Source: an uncultured Geobacteraceae bacterium (lineage in GTDB: Bacteria > Desulfobacterota > Desulfuromonadia > Geobacterales > Pseudopelobacteraceae). Taken from it: a DNA stretch of 64,000 nucleotides. The notes beneath the pieces were generated by a model, which was not told the origin of the DNA, searched no databases, and worked only from the letters and a program-made list of their open reading frames with translations. Location: assembly GCA_903901875.1 (NCBI GenBank), contig CAIUSO010000055.1:62001-126000 (forward strand), in the 5' to 3' direction. Positions within the stretch are counted from its first letter, which is position 1. Every line of letters starts with the position of its first letter. The translations under genes were made by a program, and so were the position numbers. Shown here in pieces: positions 27,078 through 35,314 of this stretch.

Positions 27078-27977
27078 GTGGCCAATATTATTCTGTTAGC
27101 AATCTGTCTTCTGGCCGGACTGGGCCTCAGCAAAACCGGCCGTTTTCCCGCAGCCACCCCCTCCGTGCTCAATGCCTTTATCATCCACATTTCCCTGCCG
27201 GCATTGGCCATACTGCACATTCACAACCTGAAACCGGACAGTTCACTTATCCTGACCGCTGCCATGGCCTGGCTGCTGTTTGGCTGTTCCTGGCTGATTT
27301 TCGGCACAGTCGGGGCCCTCTGTTCTCTGGACCGGGGCACCACCGGTGCATTGATTCTGGTAGCAGGCCTGGGTAACACCTCATTCGTTGGCCTTCCGAT
27401 GATCGAGGCCTATTTCGGAAAGGAATATCTGGGAATCGGCATCATTGTTGACCAACTCGGTTCCTTCATGGTGCTCTCCACCCTCGGTATTTTCGTTGCC
27501 ACATACTACTCATCCGGCACCACCTCCCCCGCCGAGATGGCAAGAAAAATCATCAAGTTCCCCCCCTTTCAGGCCCTCACGGCGGCCTTACTCCTGAGGC
27601 CCTTCCCCTTTCCCGATTGGACCGTCACCATACTGGAAAAGCTTGGCGGCACCCTCACCCCCCTGGCCCTCGTCTCGGTCGGATTCCAGCTCCGCTTTGG
27701 CGGAATGGGGGCCATCGCCGGCCCACTGGCAGCAGGCCTGGCCTACAAACTGTTCCTCGGCCCCCTGACTATTTTCGCCCTCTATACGCTGGTGATAGGT
27801 GCTACCGGCACCGCCGTCAAGGTGACCATCTTTGAGGCTGCCATGGCACCCATGATTACGGCAGGGATTATTGCCATTGACCATGATTTACGTCCACAGC
27901 TGGTCGGCATGCTGGTGGGAATCGGCATCCCCCTGTCATTCATTACCCTCTACTTCTGGCACTGGTTCCTTGTCTGA
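27078..27977 (+). CDS. AEC (auxin efflux carrier) family permease
   Basis: A 299-residue membrane protein with about ten hydrophobic segments, starting at GTG with AAGGAG upstream. The N-terminal half contains FPAATPSVLNAFIIHISLPA and GNTSFVGLPMIEAYFG; the end contains FEAAMAPMITAGIIA. All are typical of bacterial AEC permeases, which carry organic acids or similar. It probably belongs to one operon with the reductase and MFS genes, starting 14 bases after the MFS stop. Confidence 0.88.
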   Translation: MANIILLAICLLAGLGLSKTGRFPAATPSVLNAFIIHISLPALAILHIHNLKPDSSLILTAAMAWLLFGCSWLIFGTVGALCSLDRGTTGALILVAGLGNTSFVGLPMIEAYFGKEYLGIGIIVDQLGSFMVLSTLGIFVATYYSSGTTSPAEMARKIIKFPPFQALTAALLLRPFPFPDWTVTILEKLGGTLTPLALVSVGFQLRFGGMGAIAGPLAAGLAYKLFLGPLTIFALYTLVIGATGTAVKVTIFEAAMAPMITAGIIAIDHDLRPQLVGMLVGIGIPLSFITLYFWHWFLV

Positions 27978-27990
27978 CTGACTCCTGAAC

Positions 27991-28013
27991 AAAAAAAACC
28001 CGGCAAGGCCGGG
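27991..28013 (-). terminator. Intrinsic terminator of the 28-kb small-gene unit
   Basis: Stem CCCGGC/GCCGGG (27999-28004 with 28008-28013) has a three-base loop and is flanked at 27991-27998 by eight A, which read as a T-run on the minus strand. It follows the stop of the 65-residue gene at 28051. Confidence 0.8.
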
Positions 28014-28050
28014 CTGAGAGAAAACGGAGAACATCTGGAGGCTGCCCTCC

Positions 28051-28248
28051 CTATTTTGCAACAACCTGTTTTTTCCGTTCCTCAAGCTCCTTTTCATGCT
28101 CAAGCTGCCTCATCAATACTCTCCTGACATGGCGTTTTATCTCATCTTCCCGCCATTTTCTTTCCAGTATGGCATACAAAATTATCAGCGGCACGGCGCA
28201 CACCATCATCAGCAGCCCGGCAATTATGAAATAAAAAAGTGCTTCCAT
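28051..28248 (-). CDS. Small inner-membrane protein
   Basis: 65 residues: one N-terminal membrane helix (ALFYFIIAGLLMMVCAVPL, continuing IILYAIL), then a charged helix rich in Arg, Glu and Lys. The ribosome site is weak (GGTGGTG). It lies downstream of another small membrane protein and a periplasmic rhodanese on the same strand, before a terminator. No family recognised. Confidence 0.55.
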   Translation of the reverse strand: MEALFYFIIAGLLMMVCAVPLIILYAILERKWREDEIKRHVRRVLMRQLEHEKELEERKKQVVAK

Positions 28249-28299
28249 CCCACTATCACCACCAGCGGTGCCGGCCTGCCGCCAGCCGGTCGAACCTGC

Positions 28300-28554
28300 C
28301 TACCTTCCCTGTTCGATCATCTTATGATTCCCGGCTTCCATCTCTTCTTCGCGCATCTGCTGAGCCACCAGCAGCTCCCTGGCTCGCTGTTTTCTCCGGA
28401 GTTCTTCATCATGTACATCAAGGGTTTCACCGATTGCGGTCACCCCCACGGAGACCCCTCCCATAAAAACAGCCACAACTGGAAACAGCATCAGTAACGA
28501 TGCGTTGGGTACAGAAGCGGAAAAGGTTTGTACTATTTCCAGGAAGATGTCCAT
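28300..28554 (-). CDS. Small membrane protein
   Basis: 84 residues: one hydrophobic helix (ASLLMLFPVVAVFMGGVSV), then a charged helix (EELRRKQRARELLVAQQMRE). The ATG overlaps the rhodanese stop (TAATG), so it is translationally coupled to it. No family recognised. Similar architecture to the 65-residue gene that follows. Confidence 0.65.
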   Translation of the reverse strand: MDIFLEIVQTFSASVPNASLLMLFPVVAVFMGGVSVGVTAIGETLDVHDEELRRKQRARELLVAQQMREEEMEAGNHKMIEQGR

Positions 28555-28904
28555 TACTTGACAATCGGCCTTCCCAGGGCGGTGGCGGCACTCTCCATGC
28601 TCCCCAGGTTTTCCACATCCAGATAACCCGCGCTTTTGAGGGATTCCAGGGCCAGTGCAGACCTTCTGCCAGAGCGACAGTAGAGGTAGATTTTGCCCTG
28701 TTTGTCTCCCGTAACGCCACCTATCTGCCGCTCAATCTGGTTATACGGGATAAACGCCGCTCCCTCCAGATGGCCGGCTTGCCACTCCCCTGCATCCCGC
28801 ACGTCAATGACCACCGGCATCACTTTCTCCTGTACACCTCCATATACGGAGGTAACCATCGGCATTACTACAGCCAGAATTACCAAAAGCAGTTGTTTCA
28901 TCAT
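28554..28904 (-). CDS. Exported rhodanese-domain protein
   Basis: 116 residues from the ATG pair at 28904/28901 (GAGAGGAAAT upstream). A signal peptide (MKQLLLVILAVVMPMVTSVYG) precedes a single rhodanese domain with VIDVRDAGEWQAGHLEGA and active-site loop YCRSGRRSA carrying the catalytic Cys. It should transfer sulfane sulfur or bind thiols in the periplasm. First gene of a three-gene unit with two small membrane proteins. Confidence 0.88.
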   Translation of the reverse strand: MMKQLLLVILAVVMPMVTSVYGGVQEKVMPVVIDVRDAGEWQAGHLEGAAFIPYNQIERQIGGVTGDKQGKIYLYCRSGRRSALALESLKSAGYLDVENLGSMESAATALGRPIVK

Positions 28905-29110
28905 ATTTCCTCTCCGAACATCAGCGTACTGATACGGTAATACCACAGATGGAGTTGTTTGTCATCTACGAGGTCGAGAGTATCACCTCTGATAACCTGC
29001 ACCATGGCTCACCGCCCCCCCTGCAATTATTTCAAACCTTGTAATTTCAAGTTAATGTGATAGAGTTCACTAAGGAAGTCTATTAGTGCAGAGCCAATTG
29101 CAAATAAATT
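28905..29110. other. Gene-poor intergenic stretch, left part
   Basis: From the rhodanese start to the REP-like repeat there is no supported gene. Together with the repeat and the sequence to 29311 this gap is about 400 bases. It should hold the promoter of the rhodanese unit, but no clear -35/-10 pair stands out. Confidence 0.4.
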
Positions 29111-29195
29111 GTCATCCCCGAATGCCTTTATCCGGGATCCAGTTTTTTTTAGACAGTTAGAATCTGGATGCCGGCCTAAAGCCTGCCGGAATGAC
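29111..29195. repeat. REP-like imperfect palindrome
   Basis: Two 32-base arms, 29111-29142 (begins GTCATCCCCGAATGCC) and 29164-29195 (ends CCTGCCGGAATGAC), form an imperfect inverted repeat separated by 21 bases. The arm sequence GTCATTCCGGCAGGC...ATCCAG is the type found as dispersed intergenic repeats in many proteobacterial genomes. A decayed REP-associated transposase lies about 700 bases away. Confidence 0.7.
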
Positions 29196-29311
29196 ATCGT
29201 TTTGGACTTTTGCAAGAGCCTCTGCAATCAACAATTCCTGTGGCAAGGTACGGGATGTAACATCTCGACAAGAGGCTACGCGCAACAAGTGAGACTTTCA
29301 CTGGAGAGCCC

Positions 29312-29854
29312 ATGGGACAGGAAGATACACGTCAGTCACCAGACAAAACGGAGCGGGTTGAGCTTCACGCCGGCTCCCAGGCGGCGATTATCGCCCTGGT
29401 AGAGAGAAACCGCCAGACAAAGTTTCGGAAAAAAATCGCTGCCACTCTCTTCTGGCTGGCTCTCCTTCTGGTGACACCCCCAACGTTTTGCAGTTTCTAC
29501 TGTGGAAACATCATCGGCACCACATTCGAGACGTCCCTGCTCCGCAACTACCCCCTTGCGACCAAAAAGATCATTCGAAGTGCCGTCATCATGGATGGAT
29601 GGTATTTAAAAGCCTTCGCACCTCTCTTCGGTGGCTTTTGGGAAGCCCACGAGATACAACTCCGCGAAGCGGTAATCGCCCTCGGTATGGAAGAAACCGG
29701 CGAGGGGGAGCGTGATCGGGAAAAGATCCGCACATTACGCGAAGAGGTGGGGGCCAGCCTGCTTGTCAATCCCACAACAGCCAAAAGGGCCCTGACATTT
29801 GCCGTCTATGAACATCCTCCGGTAAAGAAGTCCATCGTCCTTCCCCCGGAATAA
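29312..29854 (+). CDS. Membrane-anchored protein of unknown function
   Basis: 180 residues: a charged N-terminus (about 1-42), one membrane helix (AATLFWLALLLVTPPTFCSF), then a mostly helical soluble domain (about 75-180). GGAGAG precedes the ATG. Two Cys follow the helix (FCSFYCGN). No family recognised. It stands alone between a REP-like repeat and a mobile element remnant. Confidence 0.6.
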   Translation: MGQEDTRQSPDKTERVELHAGSQAAIIALVERNRQTKFRKKIAATLFWLALLLVTPPTFCSFYCGNIIGTTFETSLLRNYPLATKKIIRSAVIMDGWYLKAFAPLFGGFWEAHEIQLREAVIALGMEETGEGERDREKIRTLREEVGASLLVNPTTAKRALTFAVYEHPPVKKSIVLPPE

Positions 29855-29876
29855 CCGTCCGACCAGGAACTTCAAA

Positions 29877-30326
29877 GGGGACGTTGTTGATTAGTTGGCT
29901 ACCTTGACTTCTTCTGCTATCTTTCGCTCATGCCCCGTACAGCACGTATAGACATACCCGGTTTGTTGCAGCACGTTATCGTTCGCGGAATCGAGCGACG
30001 GGATATTTTTATCGACAACAATGACCGCCGTCTGTTCCTTGAACGTCTCTCCAAACTTCTTGTCGAAACCGGCACCGAATGCCTTGCCTGGGCACTTATG
30101 TCCAACCATTTTCATCTGCTTATTTGCCCACGTGTGACAAACCTTTCCGTCTTCATGCGCCGCCTACTTACCGGATAAGGGAGTGCCATTTTAGCGGGGT
30201 TGCAGTTGCCAGGGCGCTGAACATGACACGTTCAGGTGTGAGTGTGGCGGTAAAGCGTGGAGGGGAGATTGTCAGCAGGAATCCGGCTCTCAGGGGCAAG
30301 TTAGTTGACTGATCAACAACGTCCCC
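29877..30326. mobile_element. 450-bp decayed REP-associated transposase element with 15-bp terminal inverted repeats
   Basis: The boundaries GGGGACGTTGTTGAT (29877-29891) and ATCAACAACGTCCCC (30312-30326) are perfect inverted repeats, with weaker symmetry further inward (TTAGTTGGCTA / TTAGTTGACTG). They enclose a broken Y1-type transposase gene. No target duplication was identified. This looks like a solitary RAYT unit carried with its own flanking repeats. Confidence 0.75.
29930..30312 (+). pseudogene. REP-associated tyrosine transposase (RAYT), internally deleted
   Basis: The first 82 codons read MPRTARIDIPGLLQHVIVRG and then ALMSNHFHLLI, which holds the HUH-type His-X-His metal site of Y1 transposases. 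A stop follows at 30176-30178. A second frame (to 30312) resumes with a typical RAYT C-terminal helix-turn-helix-like tail (VAVARALNMTRSGVSVAVKR). The middle, including the usual catalytic Tyr region, is missing, so the gene is inactive. Confidence 0.8.
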
Positions 30327-30342
30327 CTGATGTTACAGGGTA

Positions 30343-30642
30343 CTAGTACCACTTTGCTGTATCGTTGGCATTCTTCCGGAAGAGGGCACGATTTGACTGT
30401 TGCTTTTTCTCCCCCCGATTTGTTTTGCGAATGGTGCCAAAGGGTTTCCCCCCGTGACTGTCCAGAATAGGCTGGAGTTTTCCTCCCCCACCCTGCCCGG
30501 AAACCGGTACAGTACCTCCGCTGGGCTGAGTAGGCACAACGGGCGAAACTCCCCCGGAGGGATTCGGTATCACCTTGATCTCCCCAAAAGCCGGAATGGC
30601 CATTGCAAATACAATCAGCACTATCATGGTAATGTTGTTCAT
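30343..30642 (-). CDS. Small exported protein, Gly/Pro-rich
   Basis: 99 residues from ATG 30642 (GGGGAAG upstream). Signal peptide MNNITMIVLIVFAMAIPAFG, then a Gly/Pro/Ser-rich spacer (VIPNPSGGVSPVVPTQPSGG) and a basic tail (RKTNRGEKKQQSNRALFRK). No known domain. It lies 59 bases downstream of the hemerythrin-GGDEF gene on the same strand. Confidence 0.6.
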   Translation of the reverse strand: MNNITMIVLIVFAMAIPAFGEIKVIPNPSGGVSPVVPTQPSGGTVPVSGQGGGGKLQPILDSHGGKPFGTIRKTNRGEKKQQSNRALFRKNANDTAKWY

Positions 30643-30701
30643 GAGCTTCCCCTTCTCTCCCCACCCATAGTTGGGGGCTCTGCGCCGTCTCTTCACCCCC
30701 C

Positions 30702-32102
30702 TCATCGGTCAACCCTGCAACAGTTTCTTCCGGATTTTTTCGCCAGATAGAGGGCCCGGTCACTTCGTGCCAGCAAGTCATCACCGGTTTCGTTCTCCCG
30801 CAACTCGGCAAGTCCGACACTTATGGTCACCGACCGGGAAAGGTGCAACGGATTCAGCTGTTCGACCGCTCTCCGCATTCTCTCGGTCACACCATGGGCA
30901 ACATCCAGCAGGGTCTCCGGCAGCAGGACGACAAACTCCTCTCCGCCAAACCGCCCGATAAGATCACAGTCCCGCAAACAAGACTTCAGGCTTTGTGCCA
31001 CATGGGTCAACACCGAATCACCGATGGCATGGCCGTAAGTATCATTAATATTTTTAAATAGATCAATATCAAAAAAGGCCACCGTGAGGGGGCGCCCGTA
31101 CCGGTGGGAACGCACAACCTCCTCTTCGAGACGTCTGGTAACCATGCGCCGATTGCCAACCCCGGTCAGAGCATCGGTTAACATCAGTTGTTCAAGCTGC
31201 TCGGTGCGGCGGGCAACCTCCTGTTCAAGTTCCCGGTTTGACTGACTAAGCAGTGCCTCCGCCTGTTTGATACTGGTAATATCGGTTGCCGAAGCGATCA
31301 ACCCCAACATGATACCGGTAGTATCAATGCGCGGCAGAACACGTTCAAGGAACCAGTGGTACATTCCGTGGTAGTCACGCAGACGATACTCCACCTCCAC
31401 TGAACCGGACTCAGCCATTACCGATTCAATCAGTGCCAGATAGCGACTCCGGTCTTCCGGATGGACAAACGTAAGCCACTCATCGTCCAGGGTACTATCA
31501 TCTTTCACCCCGACAAAATCACTCCAGGCACGGTTGAAAAAACCACGGGCACCGGTAGCGTCAGAAACCCAGATCAGTACCGGCGTGTGATCAGAAATAA
31601 GTCTGAAGCGTCGTTCCGTTTCGGTAAGTGCTCCGAGCAGCATCCGCTCAACCGGCGAAATGTCCACCAGCAGTTCGTCAAACTGTTTCTGTCCCTGTGT
31701 ACCTCCTGGCACCCCCTGGGCGATTTTCAAATCGGACCCCAAAATGTGGGAGATCAACCAAGTAGTAAGAAATTCAAGTACCTGTTGGGACACCTCTTCC
31801 TGAAGCAGATCCGGACGAAGCAGGATTTCCTGGGCTTTCTCCACAAAAAGGGAGTGGGCATGGCGATGGCTGACTTTCTCCTCATCTGGAAGGGAACAGC
31901 CGTCCATCAGCTTTTCCTCTGCACGGAAATGACTTGCCGCATATTCGAGCAACTGGCCTGCGACATCCCGCACTTCCGGTAGCCGCCCCCCTTCGACAAT
32001 TGCGGCAGCCAGCACATTAATAAAATCGACCAGTTTTCGATGCTGCCGATCGATTTCCCCAATGCCGATTTCAAAACTTTTATTCCAATAAAAGAACTGC
32101 AT
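30702..32102 (-). CDS. Hemerythrin-PAS-GGDEF diguanylate cyclase
   Basis: 466 residues from ATG 32102 (an upstream GTG lacks a ribosome site). A bacteriohemerythrin domain (about 1-130) supplies the di-iron ligands in GEIDRQHRKLVDFIN, HFRAEEKLM, HRHAHSLF and SHILGSD. A PAS domain follows (about 165-285), then a GGDEF domain with GRFGGEEFVVLLPE, a GGEEF active site. RDCD five residues before it is the inhibitory I-site (RxxD). It is predicted to make cyclic-di-GMP in response to oxygen or redox state. It lies downstream of the large hybrid kinase. Confidence 0.92.
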   Translation of the reverse strand: MQFFYWNKSFEIGIGEIDRQHRKLVDFINVLAAAIVEGGRLPEVRDVAGQLLEYAASHFRAEEKLMDGCSLPDEEKVSHRHAHSLFVEKAQEILLRPDLLQEEVSQQVLEFLTTWLISHILGSDLKIAQGVPGGTQGQKQFDELLVDISPVERMLLGALTETERRFRLISDHTPVLIWVSDATGARGFFNRAWSDFVGVKDDSTLDDEWLTFVHPEDRSRYLALIESVMAESGSVEVEYRLRDYHGMYHWFLERVLPRIDTTGIMLGLIASATDITSIKQAEALLSQSNRELEQEVARRTEQLEQLMLTDALTGVGNRRMVTRRLEEEVVRSHRYGRPLTVAFFDIDLFKNINDTYGHAIGDSVLTHVAQSLKSCLRDCDLIGRFGGEEFVVLLPETLLDVAHGVTERMRRAVEQLNPLHLSRSVTISVGLAELRENETGDDLLARSDRALYLAKKSGRNCCRVDR

Positions 32103-32164
32103 ATACCGAAGCCCCCGTTTTTTTGACACAATAGGAAGGAAATCACCATTCCAACAAGCGTCGG

Positions 32165-35100
32165 TTACCTTTCCTCGCAGTTCTTGACGAATTCCTTTAT
32201 TTCTCCATCCAGCTGTTCGGCCAATCCCCCCCAGAGCTCACGCTGCTGACGGTCACGGGCCAGAGTTTCCAGAAAAGCAGCGGTTTTTACGATGCGGGGG
32301 GCAGAAATATTGGCCGCCGCCCCTTTGATCGAGTGGGCCTGCACCCGCACCCCATCGTCATCGCCATCACACAGTGCCTGCTGGAGCGAGGCGATAAAAG
32401 CCGCCGTATTCCGTATAAACATATCGGTGAACAGCGGCACCATCTCCTGGTTACCCCCCAGACGCTTCAAAAGATCGTCCAGATCAAATACCGGCAGCTC
32501 CGGGACTTCCGATTGGGAAGCAGTAACTGCTAATTCAGCCGACGGCTTAACGCTGTCATCGGCACCGTTACTACAGTGCTGTTGAGTGGAAACAGGCTGA
32601 TATTCCCCCTCCCCCGTCCCCAGAAGCCGCCCCATAACCGTCACCACGTCATCGGCCTGAAACGGCTTGCTGATATAGTCATCCATACCGGACTCCCGAC
32701 ACCGCTCCATATCTTCCTTCATGGCGTACGCCGTCATGGCCACGATGGGAACGTGTCCCCCCTGAGACTCCTCCAACTCCCGAATCCGTCTGGTGGCCTG
32801 AAAACCATCCATTACCGGCATCTGCACATCCATAAAGATGATATCGTAGCGACCGTTCAGCCAGGCTTTCAACGCCTCCTCGCCATTTTCCACAATGGTG
32901 ACGGCGTGCCCGAAGCGGGTCAGTATGGTTTTGATAAGAATCTGGTTAACCGGCACATCATCGGCAACCAACACGGTACGCCGCAGTCTGTTCTCCAGTA
33001 GCTGATAGCGGGTAACGGCAGGTTTTACTTCCGTTGGCCCGAGAGCACCCGGTGCCATCAACAGGCAGAGCAGATCTTGAACTTCAGAAAAGACCAGAGG
33101 TTTGGTGAGGTATCCATTGACGTTCAACTCCTGGCATCGGCGGGAATCACCCCGCATGCCGGCACTCGGCATCATGACGCAGAACGTCCGGTCATACTCC
33201 GGATGGCTGCGAATATCTTCCACCAGTTGCCACCCATCATACTCCGGCATCTGGATATCAGTCAGTACGAAATCAAAGGGACGACCGGCGGCGTGGGCTT
33301 CTGCCATCAGGCGGAGGGCGTTTCTGCCATCCCCGGCCCGTGTACTGGCAACACCCCACGTATCCAGAAACTGGGCAAGCAGGTCTCGGTTAAGGGCCAC
33401 ATCATCAACCACAAGGGCCGAACGCCCCCTGAGCGGCTGAGAGGCTGGTACCGCAGAAACTGACCGCTGCATACCAAACCGTGCGGTAAAGATAAACGTG
33501 CTTCCTTTCCCCACCACACTTTCTACCCGGATGGCCCCCCCCAGCAACTCAACGAGGTTTTTTGAAATTGCCAGGCCAAGACCAGTCCCACCATAGGACT
33601 TGGTAGTTGACAGGTCCCCCTGCTCAAATGGTTCGAAAATCTTCTTCATTTTCTCCGGAGAGATGCCAATTCCACTATCCTGAACGGTGAACGAGAGCAG
33701 ACAGCCCTCGTCATCCTCCTCAACCAACTGCACCAGCAGCTGCACATTCCCCCGCGAGGTAAACTTGATGGCATTGCCAACCAGATTGATCAGAATCTGG
33801 CGCAGTCGCCCCGGATCCCCCACCAGAGCATCGGGGGTCTCCCGACTCACGTCAAAAAGCACCTCCAGCCCTTTTTCTGCTGCACGCACGGCAATACCCT
33901 GCAGGGTCAGTCCAAGGGCGGTCCGAAGAAGAAACGGCACATCATCCCGCTCGATTTTACCAACCTCGATGCGAGAGAAGTCGAGAATATCGTTAATAAT
34001 CGAGAGGAGATTATCGGCAGAATCCTTCACGGCATTCAGATAGGTTTTTTGCTCACTGTCAACCTCGGTGGTGAGACAGAGCTCCGTCATACCGATAATT
34101 CCGTTCATCGGAGTTCGAATTTCATGGCTCATGTTAGCCAGAAACATGCTTTTAGCTTCACTGGCCGCTTCAGCCCTGGTTTTCAGCTCTATACTGATCT
34201 GCAAATCCTTTTCCCGCTGACGCAGGATGCTGACGATAACCCAGATACCCGACAAAAGAGCCACAATGCAGCAGAAGGTCAGAAGGGCTATTTCCTTCAC
34301 CGAATTACGCCAGTTGGCAAGAAAGAAATCTTCGGCAATCGAGAGGTTGACTATGAGCGGATAGCGTTTCACCACCCGGGCCGCCCCGAGACGGGCCTCC
34401 CTGACATTATCCTGGGAGAAGCGGGGACTGTTCACATAGATAACATCATTAGACTTCTTCATGGTGTTGACGATGGCGTAGGTGGAGCCTCTCTTGTTGG
34501 TTTTACCGATCAGGCTGTCTTTTCGTGGCCAGTTGGTCAACAGGGTAAAATCATTCCGATAGAGGAGAATTGCCGAACCTTTGCCAAGATTTTGACCCAA
34601 CTGTTCATAAAAGCTGGTGAAGACGTCTGCCGAAATCCCCACCAGAACCAGCCCCAGCATGTTACCGTGACTGTCGTTGAGGCGATGGCTGATATAGAAT
34701 ACCCACTTGCCATTCCCCTTATTACGTACCGAGGTACTGACAAAGTCATCGGCACCGCCCGGTGCCTGCTGAGCCCTGAAATAATCCCGGTCGGCCAGAT
34801 TGATGGGAGGGGGGGGAAAGGAACGGGTAAAATTGATGACCTCACCATCATTGGCAACCACCGTAGCCACGTCGATCTGTGGCAGTGATTCGGTCTTGTC
34901 CTTGAGCATCCGGAAGATTTTCTCCGTCCTCAGTTTGTTCTTGAAAACCAGCGGCGTATCGGCTCCTTCAGCACGGACCCTTTCGGCGATACTATCAAGA
35001 GCGAGGTACGCGGAGGCCATGGTCTGATAGGTCTGCTCCGCAAGCACCAGTGAACTGTTGCTCATCTGCTTTCGCCACACCTCTATCTCCTGATTGCGGA

Positions 35101-35206
35101 GCGTCATGATGGCGAAATAAGACAGGGCTAGAAGAATCAGGACAATAACGCCCCCAAAGTAGATGGTGAGCTGGCTTGCCTTGAATTTTTCCCAAAGGTT
35201 GGACAT
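32165..35206 (-). CDS. Membrane hybrid histidine kinase (Cache-HisKA-HATPase-REC-REC-Hpt)
   Basis: 1013 residues from ATG 35206 (GAGGTG upstream). TM1 about 14-36, periplasmic double-Cache-like sensor about 40-295 ([19 protein letters not shown]), TM2 about 306-328. HisKA has H361 in [11 protein letters not shown], and HATPase has NLVGNAIKF and DSGIGIS. Two receivers carry D650 (LTDIQMP) and D793 (FMDVQMP), and the C-terminal Hpt has H958 in [11 protein letters not shown]. This is a complete BarA/TorS-type phosphorelay in one chain. No dedicated DNA-binding regulator is adjacent; the lone receiver at 40870-41247 or the c-di-GMP enzymes are candidate partners (inference). Confidence 0.93.
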   Translation of the reverse strand: MSNLWEKFKASQLTIYFGGVIVLILLALSYFAIMTLRNQEIEVWRKQMSNSSLVLAEQTYQTMASAYLALDSIAERVRAEGADTPLVFKNKLRTEKIFRMLKDKTESLPQIDVATVVANDGEVINFTRSFPPPPINLADRDYFRAQQAPGGADDFVSTSVRNKGNGKWVFYISHRLNDSHGNMLGLVLVGISADVFTSFYEQLGQNLGKGSAILLYRNDFTLLTNWPRKDSLIGKTNKRGSTYAIVNTMKKSNDVIYVNSPRFSQDNVREARLGAARVVKRYPLIVNLSIAEDFFLANWRNSVKEIALLTFCCIVALLSGIWVIVSILRQREKDLQISIELKTRAEAASEAKSMFLANMSHEIRTPMNGIIGMTELCLTTEVDSEQKTYLNAVKDSADNLLSIINDILDFSRIEVGKIERDDVPFLLRTALGLTLQGIAVRAAEKGLEVLFDVSRETPDALVGDPGRLRQILINLVGNAIKFTSRGNVQLLVQLVEEDDEGCLLSFTVQDSGIGISPEKMKKIFEPFEQGDLSTTKSYGGTGLGLAISKNLVELLGGAIRVESVVGKGSTFIFTARFGMQRSVSAVPASQPLRGRSALVVDDVALNRDLLAQFLDTWGVASTRAGDGRNALRLMAEAHAAGRPFDFVLTDIQMPEYDGWQLVEDIRSHPEYDRTFCVMMPSAGMRGDSRRCQELNVNGYLTKPLVFSEVQDLLCLLMAPGALGPTEVKPAVTRYQLLENRLRRTVLVADDVPVNQILIKTILTRFGHAVTIVENGEEALKAWLNGRYDIIFMDVQMPVMDGFQATRRIRELEESQGGHVPIVAMTAYAMKEDMERCRESGMDDYISKPFQADDVVTVMGRLLGTGEGEYQPVSTQQHCSNGADDSVKPSAELAVTASQSEVPELPVFDLDDLLKRLGGNQEMVPLFTDMFIRNTAAFIASLQQALCDGDDDGVRVQAHSIKGAAANISAPRIVKTAAFLETLARDRQQRELWGGLAEQLDGEIKEFVKNCEER

Positions 35207-35314
35207 TGAGCACCTCATACACCACGTATCAGACGCTGCTGATACAGACCTGATTTTCACCGACTTCCGCCGACATGATACACGTTACATGAGTACGGGT
35301 CAACGAGAACACCG

